The notes beneath the pieces are model-generated. The model did not search any database, was not told the origin of the DNA, and was given only the letters and a program-made list of their open reading frames with translations. A stretch of DNA of 64,000 bases from Desulfosediminicola flagellatus (GTDB taxonomy: Bacteria > Desulfobacterota > Desulfobulbia > Desulfobulbales > Desulfocapsaceae), in contig NZ_CP050698.1 of the NCBI RefSeq assembly GCF_005116655.2, forward strand, positions 4,053,501-4,117,500, written 5' to 3'. This document shows, in pieces, positions 51,948 through 60,461 of the stretch (positions are counted from its first letter, which is position 1; each line of letters begins with the position of its first letter). A program made the position numbers and the translations under genes.

Positions 51948-52985
51948 ATGGGACAAATGGCTGAAAGAAATCGTCGTATTGTGCTTGCATCACGCCCCGT
52001 CGGTGCTCCGACGAAAGACAACTTCCGCTTAGAAGAAGTCTTGCAACCTATCCCGGGCGAAGGCCAGGTACTCTTGCGCAGTATTTACTTATCGCTTGAT
52101 CCATATATGCGCGGCCGTATGAGCGATGCTCCTTCCTACGCGCCACCAGTCAATATTGATGAGGTGATGGTGGGTGCCACTGTCTGCCAGATTGAAGAGT
52201 CCCACCATCCTGATTTTAAAGTGGGAGAATGGGTTCTTGCCTATAGCGGCTGGCAATCATATGCAGTATCAGACGGATCGGACCTGACCCCGCTCGGGAA
52301 AAATCCTGCAACCCCTTCATATGCTCTTGGCATTCTGGGCATGCCCGGCTTTACTGCGTATATGGGCTTGCTGGACATTGGCAAACCACAATCAGGAGAC
52401 ACTCTGGTGGTGGCCGCAGCAACTGGCCCGGTTGGAGCGACTGTAGGCCAGATCGGTAAACTCAAAGGTTGTCGTGTTGTTGGTGTTGCCGGAGGTGCAG
52501 AAAAATGCACTTATGCCAAAGAAACTCTAGGATTTGATGAGTGTCTGGACCATAAGTCCTCAGATTTTGCCGAACAATTGAAAGAAGCATGCCCGAAGGG
52601 GATAGACATTTACTACGAGAATGTTGGCGGCAAAGTATTTGATGCTGTATTGCCACTACTCAATGTCGGAGCCCGGATTCCGGTCTGCGGTCTTGTCTCA
52701 CGATATAATGCCACAAAACTTCCTGATGGCCCGGATCGCATGTCGGTTCTTATGGGGACAATTCTGGTGAAACGAATCACGGTAAAGGGATTTATCATCT
52801 TTGATGATTACGGTCATCGTTACGATGAATTTGCCACAGAGATGTCAAAAATGTTGAGTGAAGGAAATATTCACTACCGTGAACAGATTGTTGATGGTCT
52901 GGCAAATGCGCCTGACGCATTTATCGGCATGCTGGAAGGTCATAACTTTGGCAAGCTTGTAATCCGGGTCAACAATCCGCTATAA
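51948..52985 (+). CDS. NADPH-dependent alkenal/one oxidoreductase (CurA-like, zinc-free MDR)
   Basis: Medium-chain reductase of 345 residues related to curcumin reductase and leukotriene-B4 dehydrogenase, which reduces the double bond of enones using NADPH. The substrate-side opening (LSLDPYMRGRMSDAPSYAPP) and the Rossmann motif ATGPVGATVGQIGKLKGC are clear; the zinc-ligand Cys set of alcohol dehydrogenases is absent. AAAGGTG precedes the ATG. It is followed 23 bases later by a DJ-1/PfpI protein, and both fit detoxification of reactive carbonyls. Confidence 0.9.
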   Translation: MGQMAERNRRIVLASRPVGAPTKDNFRLEEVLQPIPGEGQVLLRSIYLSLDPYMRGRMSDAPSYAPPVNIDEVMVGATVCQIEESHHPDFKVGEWVLAYSGWQSYAVSDGSDLTPLGKNPATPSYALGILGMPGFTAYMGLLDIGKPQSGDTLVVAAATGPVGATVGQIGKLKGCRVVGVAGGAEKCTYAKETLGFDECLDHKSSDFAEQLKEACPKGIDIYYENVGGKVFDAVLPLLNVGARIPVCGLVSRYNATKLPDGPDRMSVLMGTILVKRITVKGFIIFDDYGHRYDEFATEMSKMLSEGNIHYREQIVDGLANAPDAFIGMLEGHNFGKLVIRVNNPL

Positions 52986-53008
52986 ACAACCACATTAAAG
53001 GATATTTC

Positions 53009-53689
53009 ATGAAAATTTTAATGGTTCTCACATCCCACGACACACTTGGTGATACAGGCTTAAAGACCGGTTTCTGGCTAGAAGAATTTGCCTCTCCATA
53101 CTTTCTTTTTAAAGATCAAAATTTCGAAGTAACCCTGGCCTCTCCACTCGGTGGACAGCCTCCGCTTGACCCCAAAAGTGATGAACCCGACTTTCAGACT
53201 GCGGCTACTGCTCGCTTTAAGCAGGATGATCAGGCGCAAAAGGAACTTACCAATACAGTTCGTTTGGACTCCATTGACCCGACCCAATTTAATGCTATCT
53301 TCTACCCTGGCGGACATGGACCTCTTTGGGATCTCGCTGAGAATAAAAAATCCATTTCATTAATTGAGGAGTTCTATAAACAGGGAAAACCTGTAGGGCT
53401 TGTCTGTCATGCTCCGGGAGTCCTTCGCCATGTAAAGGATACCGATGGAAAACCTCTTGTTAAAGGAAAAAGAGTCACAGGTTTTAGCAATACTGAAGAA
53501 GAAGCCGTTCAGCTGACAGAGGTTGTTCCATTTCTGGTCGAAGACATGCTGAAAGAGAATGAAGGCGTGTATTGCAAAGGTGACGATTGGGGCAGTTATG
53601 TTGAGGTGGATAAGAACCTTGTAACAGGTCAAAACCCTGCATCATCAGAAGCAGCGGCAAAACGTCTGATAGAAATACTTAACAGTTAG
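53009..53689 (+). CDS. DJ-1/PfpI-family protein (class I glutamine-amidotransferase-like)
   Basis: A 226-residue flavodoxin-like protein. The nucleophile elbow is LVCHAPGVL with Cys133 and His134; an acidic partner lies in GFWLEEF (21-27). The layout matches Hsp31-like glyoxalase III/deglycase proteins, and the opening MKILMVLTSHDTLGDTGLKT is typical. AAAGGATA precedes the start. It is probably co-transcribed with the CurA-like reductase, suggesting defence against aldehydes. Confidence 0.88.
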   Translation: MKILMVLTSHDTLGDTGLKTGFWLEEFASPYFLFKDQNFEVTLASPLGGQPPLDPKSDEPDFQTAATARFKQDDQAQKELTNTVRLDSIDPTQFNAIFYPGGHGPLWDLAENKKSISLIEEFYKQGKPVGLVCHAPGVLRHVKDTDGKPLVKGKRVTGFSNTEEEAVQLTEVVPFLVEDMLKENEGVYCKGDDWGSYVEVDKNLVTGQNPASSEAAAKRLIEILNS

Positions 53690-53939
53690 TCTGTATTTTT
53701 GACCACCTATGAGGCCGTCCGAGAATGACTTCTTGTTCAAAATCTTCGGGCTTTTCAAAAATATAATGCTGCAGGTAAGCGAAGACTCCGATATCATATA
53801 TATGGCTGTGCTTATTTTTTGAAAACATCTCGATTTTGACCCAAATTCCTATTCTCGGATAGGCTCCTATTTTCCAGATCTTGCCATAATGCATATGGCA
53901 AGATCGTGAGAACCCAAATACCAGAAAACCCATCACCAT
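53679..53939 (-). CDS. Doubtful 86-codon ORF, possible gene relic
   Basis: An open frame rich in aromatic and basic residues (HYGKIWKIGAYPRIGIWVKI and beyond) that overlaps the end of the DJ-1-like gene by 11 bases. Its N-terminal part coincides with a perfect 12-bp hairpin (GATCTTGCCATA, 53877-53905). No ribosome-binding site or family is seen. It may be a relic or chance. Confidence 0.25.
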   Translation of the reverse strand: MVMGFLVFGFSRSCHMHYGKIWKIGAYPRIGIWVKIEMFSKNKHSHIYDIGVFAYLQHYIFEKPEDFEQEVILGRPHRWSKIQTNC

Positions 53940-53965
53940 TTTCTACCATAAATATAGTACTCTAC

Positions 53966-54529
53966 TCATCCTACGGGTTTAGATTTCACTTTCAGTAATG
54001 AGGCGATGAATATACCTGAAACAAGGCCCCAGAAGTGAGCAGCCCACGAGATAAAGGGTAAAAAGCTGAATATTGAGAGTAATGCGCCTCCGTATAAGAC
54101 AAACGAGAGAATTGCAACTGACCAGCTGCGCAGACTCGGACTAAAATACGCATCAGCTAAAAGAAAGCCTATAAGCGAAAAAACAAGACCGGATGCACCA
54201 ATCACAACTCCACCCGAGCTGAAAGCCCAGGTACCAAGACCGGAACCGACAACTCCGCAGACTAAAACGATGAGCATCCGTTTTGAACCTATGGACATGC
54301 GTATAAATGCAGACAGCACCAGCAATGGTATCGTGTTTGATATAATGTGAGACAGCCCTCCATGCAGGAAGGGAGACAGCAATATCCCTGTCAGACCATC
54401 AAGTCTGCGCGGTCGAATACCCAGATGATCAAACGATATACCTGGAAGCACCATATCAACAATGAAAACGACCCACATAACAGCAACGAGAAACAGCGCC
54501 TCTTGAGGGATGATTCGCTTAAGCATCAT
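53966..54529 (-). CDS. Rhomboid-family intramembrane serine protease
   Basis: Six-helix membrane protease of 187 residues. The catalytic Ser113 is in GASG (111-114) and His165 in SWAAHFWGLVSG. The conserved HGGLSHIISNTIPLL (56-70) follows helix 1. AAGGA precedes the ATG at a spacing of about 6 bases. The gene is alone and divergent from the yjf stress operon. Substrates are unknown. Confidence 0.9.
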   Translation of the reverse strand: MMLKRIIPQEALFLVAVMWVVFIVDMVLPGISFDHLGIRPRRLDGLTGILLSPFLHGGLSHIISNTIPLLVLSAFIRMSIGSKRMLIVLVCGVVGSGLGTWAFSSGGVVIGASGLVFSLIGFLLADAYFSPSLRSWSVAILSFVLYGGALLSIFSFLPFISWAAHFWGLVSGIFIASLLKVKSKPVG

Positions 54530-54859
54530 ATATATCCTTAATTGACTGATCTTTTTTTGATAATTACATCAATGTAACGAACAATAGACATGCAATGTAT
54601 TAAATTACGTATACAATGTCTAAATCGTATAAAGTCAAAAGCTACATTCAGCCTTCTTTTTCTCATGTACCTTCGTGTAGTGAATTATGTCACGATTGCA
54701 TGATATAGTAGTTTTTTATACGGCTGATTAATTGAGTGCATGCTACACAGAGAATCATAGATAAGCAACTAATGTAACAAAAGATTGACACACTATGTCC
54801 CGATGCATATTTGTGTTCAGTTGTATATGTATGACAACTAAGCAAAAGGAGAAATGCTA
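54530..54859 (+). promoter_or_regulatory. Upstream region of the yjf operon with a sigma-70-like promoter
   Basis: No gene is seen. TTGACA at 54785-54790 and TATTTG at 54808-54813 are 17 bases apart and 47-75 bases before yjfI. The -35 box is perfect and the -10 is weak, as in activated promoters. The region is unusually A/T-rich. Confidence 0.4.
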
Positions 54860-55249
54860 ATGAATTGGAACAATGATAAACTCAAGGAACTCGCTGATTC
54901 TCAGCCTTCCTGGGCCGTCGATACAAAAGGTGACTGCCTCAGTATCACAAATGATGATGGAATAGATGCGTTTATTTATGTTGGCGACCAGCAGATTATC
55001 GCTGAAACAACACTCTTTCCTGCAAGCATGGTTGCAGACAAGACAGCATTAAACGATCTGATTCTACGGACACACAACCTGCTGCCTTTGACCACTGTCT
55101 GTATCAATACTATAGGCGAAGAAGAGTTTTACTCAGCCTTTGGCTCACTGTCTGTTGACAGTAATGGTAGCGCGATTGTAGAAGAAATTGAGACTCTCTT
55201 TGCCAATGTTGGTGAGTTTCTGGAATTATATAAAGATCACCTTAAATAG
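54860..55249 (+). CDS. yjfI: YjfI family (DUF2170) protein
   Basis: Cytoplasmic protein of 129 residues; first gene of the yjfIJKLMC stress operon. The start at 54860 (MNWNNDKLKELADSQPSW) is preferred since GGAG then lies at a spacing of 8; the ATG at 54854 is too close. Family pattern: DGIDAFIYVGDQQIIAETTL. Biochemical function is unknown; the fold resembles small chaperone-like domains. It precedes the PspA-like gene by 11 bases. Confidence 0.85.
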   Translation: MNWNNDKLKELADSQPSWAVDTKGDCLSITNDDGIDAFIYVGDQQIIAETTLFPASMVADKTALNDLILRTHNLLPLTTVCINTIGEEEFYSAFGSLSVDSNGSAIVEEIETLFANVGEFLELYKDHLK

Positions 55250-55260
55250 GAGACCACAAC

Positions 55261-55953
55261 ATGAGTCTTAAAAAACTTTGGAGCGCTCTGAAAGGAGCCA
55301 CAAACGATGGCCTTGAAGCAGCAGCCGACACGCAGTCAATCCGTATCCTTGATCAGGAATTACGTGAAGCAAAAAAAGAACTGCAGGCCTGTGATCACAA
55401 TCTGACAAAGATCATGGCAAAACGTAAACTCGCCGATAACAAGGTTAATTCCTTGAAAGGTGATATCGAGACCTATACGAATCACGCCATTGCCGCGAGT
55501 GAAAAAGGCGACGATACACTTGCTATCGAATGTGCTGAGCGCGTTGCAGATCTGGAAGCAACTCTTGAAACAGAACAAAGTCTTCTTGACGGTTTCCTCT
55601 CCTCTGAAACTGCTCTGAAAGCCAACATCAGCAAAGCCAAAACTAATGTTCGCCGTATGGAACAGCAGATCGATCAGGTAAAAGCAACTGAATCTGTTCA
55701 GAAGGCCCAGGTAGCAGTTTCAACACGCCACATGGGGGCCAACAGTAAAGTAAAAACAGCTCTGGACAGTCTCGAGCGCATTAAAGCCAAGCAGGAACAA
55801 CGTAACGCCGAACTCGCAGCAGCAGATGAACTTGCTAACGAAGAGAGCGGTTCCAGCCTTGACGCCAAACTGAAGGCTGCCGGCATTCAGCCTGGTGGCC
55901 AGGTGAAGGGTAACGATAAGCTGGCACAGATTCTTGCTGCCAAAAAAGGTTAA
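55261..55953 (+). CDS. yjfJ: PspA/IM30-family protein YjfJ
   Basis: Nearly all-helical coiled-coil protein of 230 residues of the PspA/IM30 family, which binds and protects the inner membrane. It opens MSLKKLWSALKGATNDGLEA, an amphipathic-helix-like start, and the rest is a long hairpin of heptad-rich helices ending with a flexible Gly-rich tail. AGGAG precedes the start. In E. coli the same order yjfI-yjfJ-yjfK-yjfL-yjfM-yjfC is seen. Confidence 0.9.
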   Translation: MSLKKLWSALKGATNDGLEAAADTQSIRILDQELREAKKELQACDHNLTKIMAKRKLADNKVNSLKGDIETYTNHAIAASEKGDDTLAIECAERVADLEATLETEQSLLDGFLSSETALKANISKAKTNVRRMEQQIDQVKATESVQKAQVAVSTRHMGANSKVKTALDSLERIKAKQEQRNAELAAADELANEESGSSLDAKLKAAGIQPGGQVKGNDKLAQILAAKKG

Positions 55954-56054
55954 CGTTACACCGTAAGTTGCAACGTACCTGTTCATGAGCGGCCGTAACA
56001 GCCCTCATGAACAGGTATTTCATTACCTGCCAAGCCACTTGGAATACGACCGCC

Positions 56055-56705
56055 ATGTTCAAAAAATTATTCGGAAAAAAACCACAACATGATCCACGAG
56101 CCGATGCGCCATCCATTATGGGACTCCGCTTAGGCTGCAGTTTTGAGATTGACTCCCTTCATCTGAGACTCATAGTAGACGACCTGATGATTGACGAGTG
56201 TTCTCCAACCCAGATTATTAAGGCAGCCGGTGTTGTTGATCTTGATGGTACCTGGGTATTTCGTTTCTACACCGACGACGATGCTTTTCTGCAAGTGGTT
56301 GCCGAAGGCGGAAAATCCGATGAACATGTGGTGGATGTAAAATTATTTCACTTCTATGACACCAGGGATATCAGTTCTCAAGCTATCTGGGACCAGCTTC
56401 TAAAAACAGAAATTGGTGCTTCTACATACGAGCTTGATGGCTATACCTATAGTCGCGTCTGGACTTCTGCCAGTGACTATCACAACCCGGTGCACATGGC
56501 TGAGAAAACGTACGATGATGATGGAGATTTCTCTGTTACTGATCAGTTTACCATGCTTTTTGAGAGGCCCATCTCAAATGATCAGACAGAATCTCTGTTA
56601 CTCTCTGCTGAAGAGAAAGTCGAAGAATCAGGTAATTTGAGTCGCTGTTTTGTTCTCAGCACTGGGATCACCTTAACTCCCGCCCAATTAACAATACACG
56701 GATAA
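56055..56705 (+). CDS. yjfK: YjfK family (DUF2491) protein
   Basis: Cytoplasmic protein of 216 residues with the DUF2491 pattern GLRLGCSFEIDSLHLRLIVD and VWTSASDYHNPVHMAEKTYD. I start it at 56055 (MFKKLFGKKPQ), the usual family N terminus; an upstream ATG at 56007 lies inside an inverted-repeat-like leader. The ribosome-binding site is weak at both. Function unknown. It is followed 3 bases later by yjfL. Confidence 0.85.
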   Translation: MFKKLFGKKPQHDPRADAPSIMGLRLGCSFEIDSLHLRLIVDDLMIDECSPTQIIKAAGVVDLDGTWVFRFYTDDDAFLQVVAEGGKSDEHVVDVKLFHFYDTRDISSQAIWDQLLKTEIGASTYELDGYTYSRVWTSASDYHNPVHMAEKTYDDDGDFSVTDQFTMLFERPISNDQTESLLLSAEEKVEESGNLSRCFVLSTGITLTPAQLTIHG

Positions 56706-56708
56706 CCC

Positions 56709-57122
56709 ATGGAAAACCCAAGTTTATTCTCTAGCGTCATGCATTTCGGTTTGTATTTTGGAATGTCACTAGTTTTTCTTGTGCTCTTTAAATATGTGTA
56801 CAAGTTTATCACCCCGCACGATGAGTGGAAGCTCATCAAAGAAGAAAAAAATACTGCTGCAGCCATAGGATTTGGCGGTGCAATAGTGGGTTTTGCCATT
56901 GCTCTCGGCGGTGCCGCCAGCAATTCTATATCGCTGATCGATTTTGCCACCTGGGGCATAGTTGCTTTTATTGCCCAATCACTCGCCTTTGCACTTTTTC
57001 GCTTTGGTTTTATGCGCACCATCATTACACGCATCGAAGCAAATGAAGTCAGCGCGGGTATCATGTTAGCTGCAACTACTATCGCCGTCGGCCTGTTAAA
57101 CGCAGCCTGCATGACCTATTGA
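56709..57122 (+). CDS. yjfL: YjfL family (DUF350) membrane protein
   Basis: A four-helix membrane protein of 137 residues with the DUF350 pattern NTAAAIGFGGAIVGFAIALG. It is often found beside glutathionylspermidine-synthase-like ATP-grasp genes. It may anchor the PspA-like protein or move a polyamine conjugate; neither is shown. It is 3 bases after yjfK and 10 bases before yjfM. Confidence 0.88.
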   Translation: MENPSLFSSVMHFGLYFGMSLVFLVLFKYVYKFITPHDEWKLIKEEKNTAAAIGFGGAIVGFAIALGGAASNSISLIDFATWGIVAFIAQSLAFALFRFGFMRTIITRIEANEVSAGIMLAATTIAVGLLNAACMTY

Positions 57123-57132
57123 GGGGGCAACA

Positions 57133-57750
57133 ATGAAGCGAACCAAACATATCGACCTGAACATGATGAGGAAAGAGCCGAAAAAACGATCTTTCCGCGG
57201 CCCGCTGGCATTAGGAATTGCTGCTGTCACATTGGCCTCATGCAGTAGCCAGGAAGAGGTTATGGTTGTCAATTCAGCCGCAGAGTGTGTCTCTAACTCT
57301 GAACTCTCCCTGGAAGAATGCCAGGCAGCCTATCAACAGGCTCAGGAAGAAGCAGAACGTACCGGCCCCAAATACTCATCCGCCTCCCAGTGTGAATCTG
57401 AATTTGGCGATGGTCAGTGCGTACAAACCAGAAGTGGCGGCATGTTTATGCCGATGATGACCGGTTTTATGATCGGCCGGATGTTATCCGGAAGTAGCTC
57501 ATATAATGGTTACGGATATAACCCCGTCTACCGATACAACCGACCATATTCTTCGCATCACAACCAGATCATGACCGCGGATGGCTCTGTAATTGGTAAA
57601 CCAGGGCAAAAGTCGTACAAAGTCGACAAATCTGCGATGAAAACCAAACCGGCAGTCACACGAACTGTTTCCCGTGGTGGTTTCGGGGCAGTTGCTTCAG
57701 CAAAATCGAGCTGGGGTGGTGGCAGCAAGTCCAAAGGCTGGGGAGGCTGA
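57133..57750 (+). CDS. yjfM: YjfM/YgiB family (DUF1190) lipoprotein
   Basis: Exported protein of 205 residues with an unusually long basic N terminus (MKRTKHIDLNMMRKEPKKRS), a short hydrophobic helix and the lipobox LASC (Cys37). The mature part has paired Cys residues (AAECVSNSELSLEECQAAYQ), a Tyr/Gly/Asn-rich middle and a Gly/Ser-rich end (GGFGAVASAKSSWGGG), the hallmarks of DUF1190. GAGGGGGC precedes the start. It stands directly before the ATP-grasp gene, as in E. coli. Confidence 0.88.
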   Translation: MKRTKHIDLNMMRKEPKKRSFRGPLALGIAAVTLASCSSQEEVMVVNSAAECVSNSELSLEECQAAYQQAQEEAERTGPKYSSASQCESEFGDGQCVQTRSGGMFMPMMTGFMIGRMLSGSSSYNGYGYNPVYRYNRPYSSHHNQIMTADGSVIGKPGQKSYKVDKSAMKTKPAVTRTVSRGGFGAVASAKSSWGGGSKSKGWGG

Positions 57751-57754
57751 TTCT

Positions 57755-58921
57755 ATGCTGCGCATGCCCATAAAGGAGCGCCCGGACTGGGAAGCTCGAG
57801 CTGATGAATTCGGCTTTAAGTTTCACTCAATGTACGGCGAACGTTACTGGGATGAGCGAGCCTATTATCAATTCTCATTGCAGCAGATCGAAGAAGGCAT
57901 CGAAGCACCTACTGAAGAAATCCATCAGATGTGCCTCGCTGTCGTTGACAAGGTTGTTTCCGACGAGCAGCTTATGCGGCGGTTCTGTATTCCTGAGCGC
58001 CATTGGGATTTTCTTCGAAACTCATGGCTCAACGGTGATCCGAGCCTCTATTCCCGCATAGATCTGGCATACTCTGGTAAAGGGCATGCAAAGCTCTACG
58101 AAAACAATGCAGATACGCCTACCAGTGTCTATGAGACCGGATTCTGGCAATGGCTATGGCTCAAAGACAATGTTGATGCCGGTATTTTGCCCCGAAAAGC
58201 AGATCAGTTCAACAGCCTGCAGGAAAAGCTGGTTAACCGTTTTAAAGATCTACAGTTCCTGACACCTGATCGTGAACTGCACTTCGCCAGCTGTAAAGAT
58301 ACCGAAGAAGATCGCGGCACGGTGCAATACCTTGAAGACTGCGCTCAGGCTGCCGGTATTGACACGCATTTTGTTTATATAGAAGATATCGGTCGTGACA
58401 AGCACGGCAACTTCAGTGACCTTAAAGATCAGGTAATCAGCTGGATGTTCAAACTCTACCCATGGGAATTCATGCTTGAGGAAGAGTTTGGCGATTATCT
58501 TGGTAAAAACAACATTCGCTGGATTGAACCTCCCTGGAAAAGCATCATTTCCAATAAAGCGCTATTACCTATGCTTTGGAAAATGTACCCTAATCACCCA
58601 AATCTCCTCCCTACATTTTTTGAAGATGAGCTGCATCTGGCGGGTAATTCCGACTCTATGGTAAAAAAACCACTATTTTCCCGGGAAGGCTCTAACATCT
58701 CAATCGTTCGGAACGCATCGGAAATCGCGGCCTCATCCGGCCCATATGGCGCTGAAGGGTTTATCTATCAAGCTACATATATGCTGCCCAGATTTGGTGA
58801 ACACTATACGCTGATCGGCAGCTGGCTGGTCGACGACCAGGCGGCAGGAATCTCTGTGCGTGAAGACAGCGGACCAATTACTCAGGACATGAGCAGATAC
58901 CTTCCCCACATTATACTGTAA
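57755..58921 (+). CDS. yjfC: Glutathionylspermidine-synthase-like ATP-grasp ligase YjfC
   Basis: ATP-grasp enzyme of 388 residues, the size of E. coli YjfC/YgiC. It begins MLRMPIKERPDWEARADEFG, with GGGAGG 8 bases upstream. Conserved parts are AYSGKGHAKLYENNADTPTS, LKDQVISWMFKLYPWEFMLE and VKKPLFSREGSNISIVRNAS, which bind ATP, metal and the peptide acid. The amidase half of true GspS is missing, so it only forms amide bonds; the acceptor is unknown. It closes the yjf operon and is followed by a hairpin. Confidence 0.9.
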   Translation: MLRMPIKERPDWEARADEFGFKFHSMYGERYWDERAYYQFSLQQIEEGIEAPTEEIHQMCLAVVDKVVSDEQLMRRFCIPERHWDFLRNSWLNGDPSLYSRIDLAYSGKGHAKLYENNADTPTSVYETGFWQWLWLKDNVDAGILPRKADQFNSLQEKLVNRFKDLQFLTPDRELHFASCKDTEEDRGTVQYLEDCAQAAGIDTHFVYIEDIGRDKHGNFSDLKDQVISWMFKLYPWEFMLEEEFGDYLGKNNIRWIEPPWKSIISNKALLPMLWKMYPNHPNLLPTFFEDELHLAGNSDSMVKKPLFSREGSNISIVRNASEIAASSGPYGAEGFIYQATYMLPRFGEHYTLIGSWLVDDQAAGISVREDSGPITQDMSRYLPHIIL

Positions 58922-58924
58922 TTC

Positions 58925-58967
58925 AAGAGTCTATCGGTTCTGCAACGAAAAGAACTGATAGACTCTT
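58925..58967 (+). terminator. Hairpin after yjfC
   Basis: AAGAGTCTATC-G-GTTCT pairs with AGAAC-T-GATAGACTCTT across a 9-base loop, a 16-bp stem with one mismatch, directly after the stop. No T-run follows, so it may act through Rho or as an RNA-protecting end. Confidence 0.6.
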
Positions 58968-59070
58968 GCTGCAGACAAACATCACCGCAGGGGATTAAGA
59001 AATCATAAACTACACATGCAACAGCATCCATCCTCTACTCAGCCAAACATTTTCACGCAGCAGTGAACGA

Positions 59071-59676
59071 TTGCCGACGACTTCAGAGGTAAAGCACCAT
59101 ATTTATACCGACCGTAAATGGATCGAAGCCGGAGAATTCAACCGGGATAAGCATCAACTTACCATGGAGGTCAGGGAGACATACGTCGGACAGTCCTTTG
59201 TGCTTCTCACTGAGGATTTCCTACTATCCCTCCAGCAACTCTGCCTAAATTTCGAGAACATAGTTGAACTCGGAGCAGGTATCGGCTGGCTTGGGCATTG
59301 GCTCGGAAAATACGGGATCACGCTCCAGACATCCATCGACAATAAAAGCTGGTCTGATTTTCCGCAGAACCGCTACCTTGATCTCGTCCAGCAGATGGAT
59401 TCTTTAGAGTATGTATTGCGCCATCCTGAAGTTCATTTGTACATTTTGGCCTGGCCTGCAGAAGATGATCTGGCGACCAGAATCTGGCAGTCATTGATTC
59501 CCGGACAGCATCTACTCTATATAGGCGAGGGCAAAAACGGATGCACTGCAAACGACACATTTTTTGATATAATTAAAGACCACGAAGTAGAGAACGAAAG
59601 CACCCGGATTATGAAGCAATCCTTCCTCTCTTTCGATGATTTTCACGACCAGCCGTATCTCTACAAAAAAGGTTAA
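59071..59676 (+). CDS. Methyltransferase-like protein, unknown
   Basis: A 201-residue protein with one SAM-binding-like motif (NIVELGAGIGWLGHWLGKYG) and an acidic residue after the next strand (TSIDNKSW), but the later motifs are not typical. It may be a diverged Rossmann methyltransferase or a non-catalytic relative. The start is uncertain: TTG at 59071 without a clear ribosome-binding site, or the ATG at 59164, which leaves the SAM motif intact. It follows the yjf operon but a hairpin separates them. Its end overlaps the decayed gene on the other strand. Confidence 0.6.
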   Translation: MPTTSEVKHHIYTDRKWIEAGEFNRDKHQLTMEVRETYVGQSFVLLTEDFLLSLQQLCLNFENIVELGAGIGWLGHWLGKYGITLQTSIDNKSWSDFPQNRYLDLVQQMDSLEYVLRHPEVHLYILAWPAEDDLATRIWQSLIPGQHLLYIGEGKNGCTANDTFFDIIKDHEVENESTRIMKQSFLSFDDFHDQPYLYKKG

Positions 59677-59970
59677 TGCACCTGAAAGCTGATGAGAGCT
59701 TGTGTTGCAGTAACATCATTTAGCGCCGTTATCCCTACAATGTTGAACCTGCTATATAGAGTATGGTCCTTTTTTACCAGCAACTCTGCACCTTCAAACG
59801 GTGTCTGGCCAACTGGTAAGACATATGAAACGAACAGCAGCTGTAATCGGCTCTTATAGATGGATATCGCATTAAGAGTAATGGCTGCAATTCTACACTT
59901 GCCTATTCAGGTAGAGCCTGTTATGAGACTGACAAAACTGCATGAAAATAGATGAATATGAAATATTATC
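59673..59970 (-). pseudogene. Decayed small exported-protein gene (copy B)
   Basis: On the minus strand a 77-codon frame without a start (59906 down to 59673) reads IGKCRIAAITLNAISIYKSR, later SYVLPVGQTPFEGAELLVKK, DHTLYSRFNIVGITALNDVT, and stops at 59673-59675. The bases before it align, with a one-base shift, to the signal-peptide region of copy A (33600-33843). The frame is broken at the join, so this is a relic. It gives the better view of the mature part of this unknown exported protein. Confidence 0.55.
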
Positions 59971-60461
59971 TTCATTTCATTCTATTGAGTTGAAAAATAC
60001 ATTTGCAGTATTACACTACACTGTGAGGTTGATTGTCACCCCTCACAGAGGAAAGAAATTCCTTCCGTAAAATATCAACAACCCTAACGCTACATTTCAA
60101 TAATCATGCACCAATCTTCCGAGATTATTAAAGAGCGACATTTATGTCTTGCTCATGATCTTTCCCCTTAGGCTTCGCCCTGCAGTGTCCAGGAGTCTAT
60201 CGGACTGAACTTTTTCTCTCAATTCGACAGTATCGTCGCTGAAAAGAGAAACTGCTCAAGCCTAAAAGATCCCAGGGCCATAAATACTTCAGTTAAACCC
60301 TTTATAACAACTTCTGATCAGCATAACAGTTGCATTGGCTTATACCGTGCTGATTTTCAAAAGTTGTCTTTTAAACCTCACTAATACTACAACAACGCCA
60401 TAATGATGAAACATCTGGCTTTGTACTATTACGTGGGTAATTTCTCTCGTAGGAAGATGTC
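59971..60461. other. Gene-poor stretch before the kinase-like gene
   Basis: Nothing recognisable: no ORF with a start signal, no tRNA, no strong repeat. It should hold the promoter of the cytidylate-kinase-like gene. Confidence 0.4.

Noticed and set aside
59971..60461. tRNA or riboswitch in the gene-poor stretch
   Set aside because: No cloverleaf with a GTTCRA loop or known aptamer core could be found by eye on either strand.
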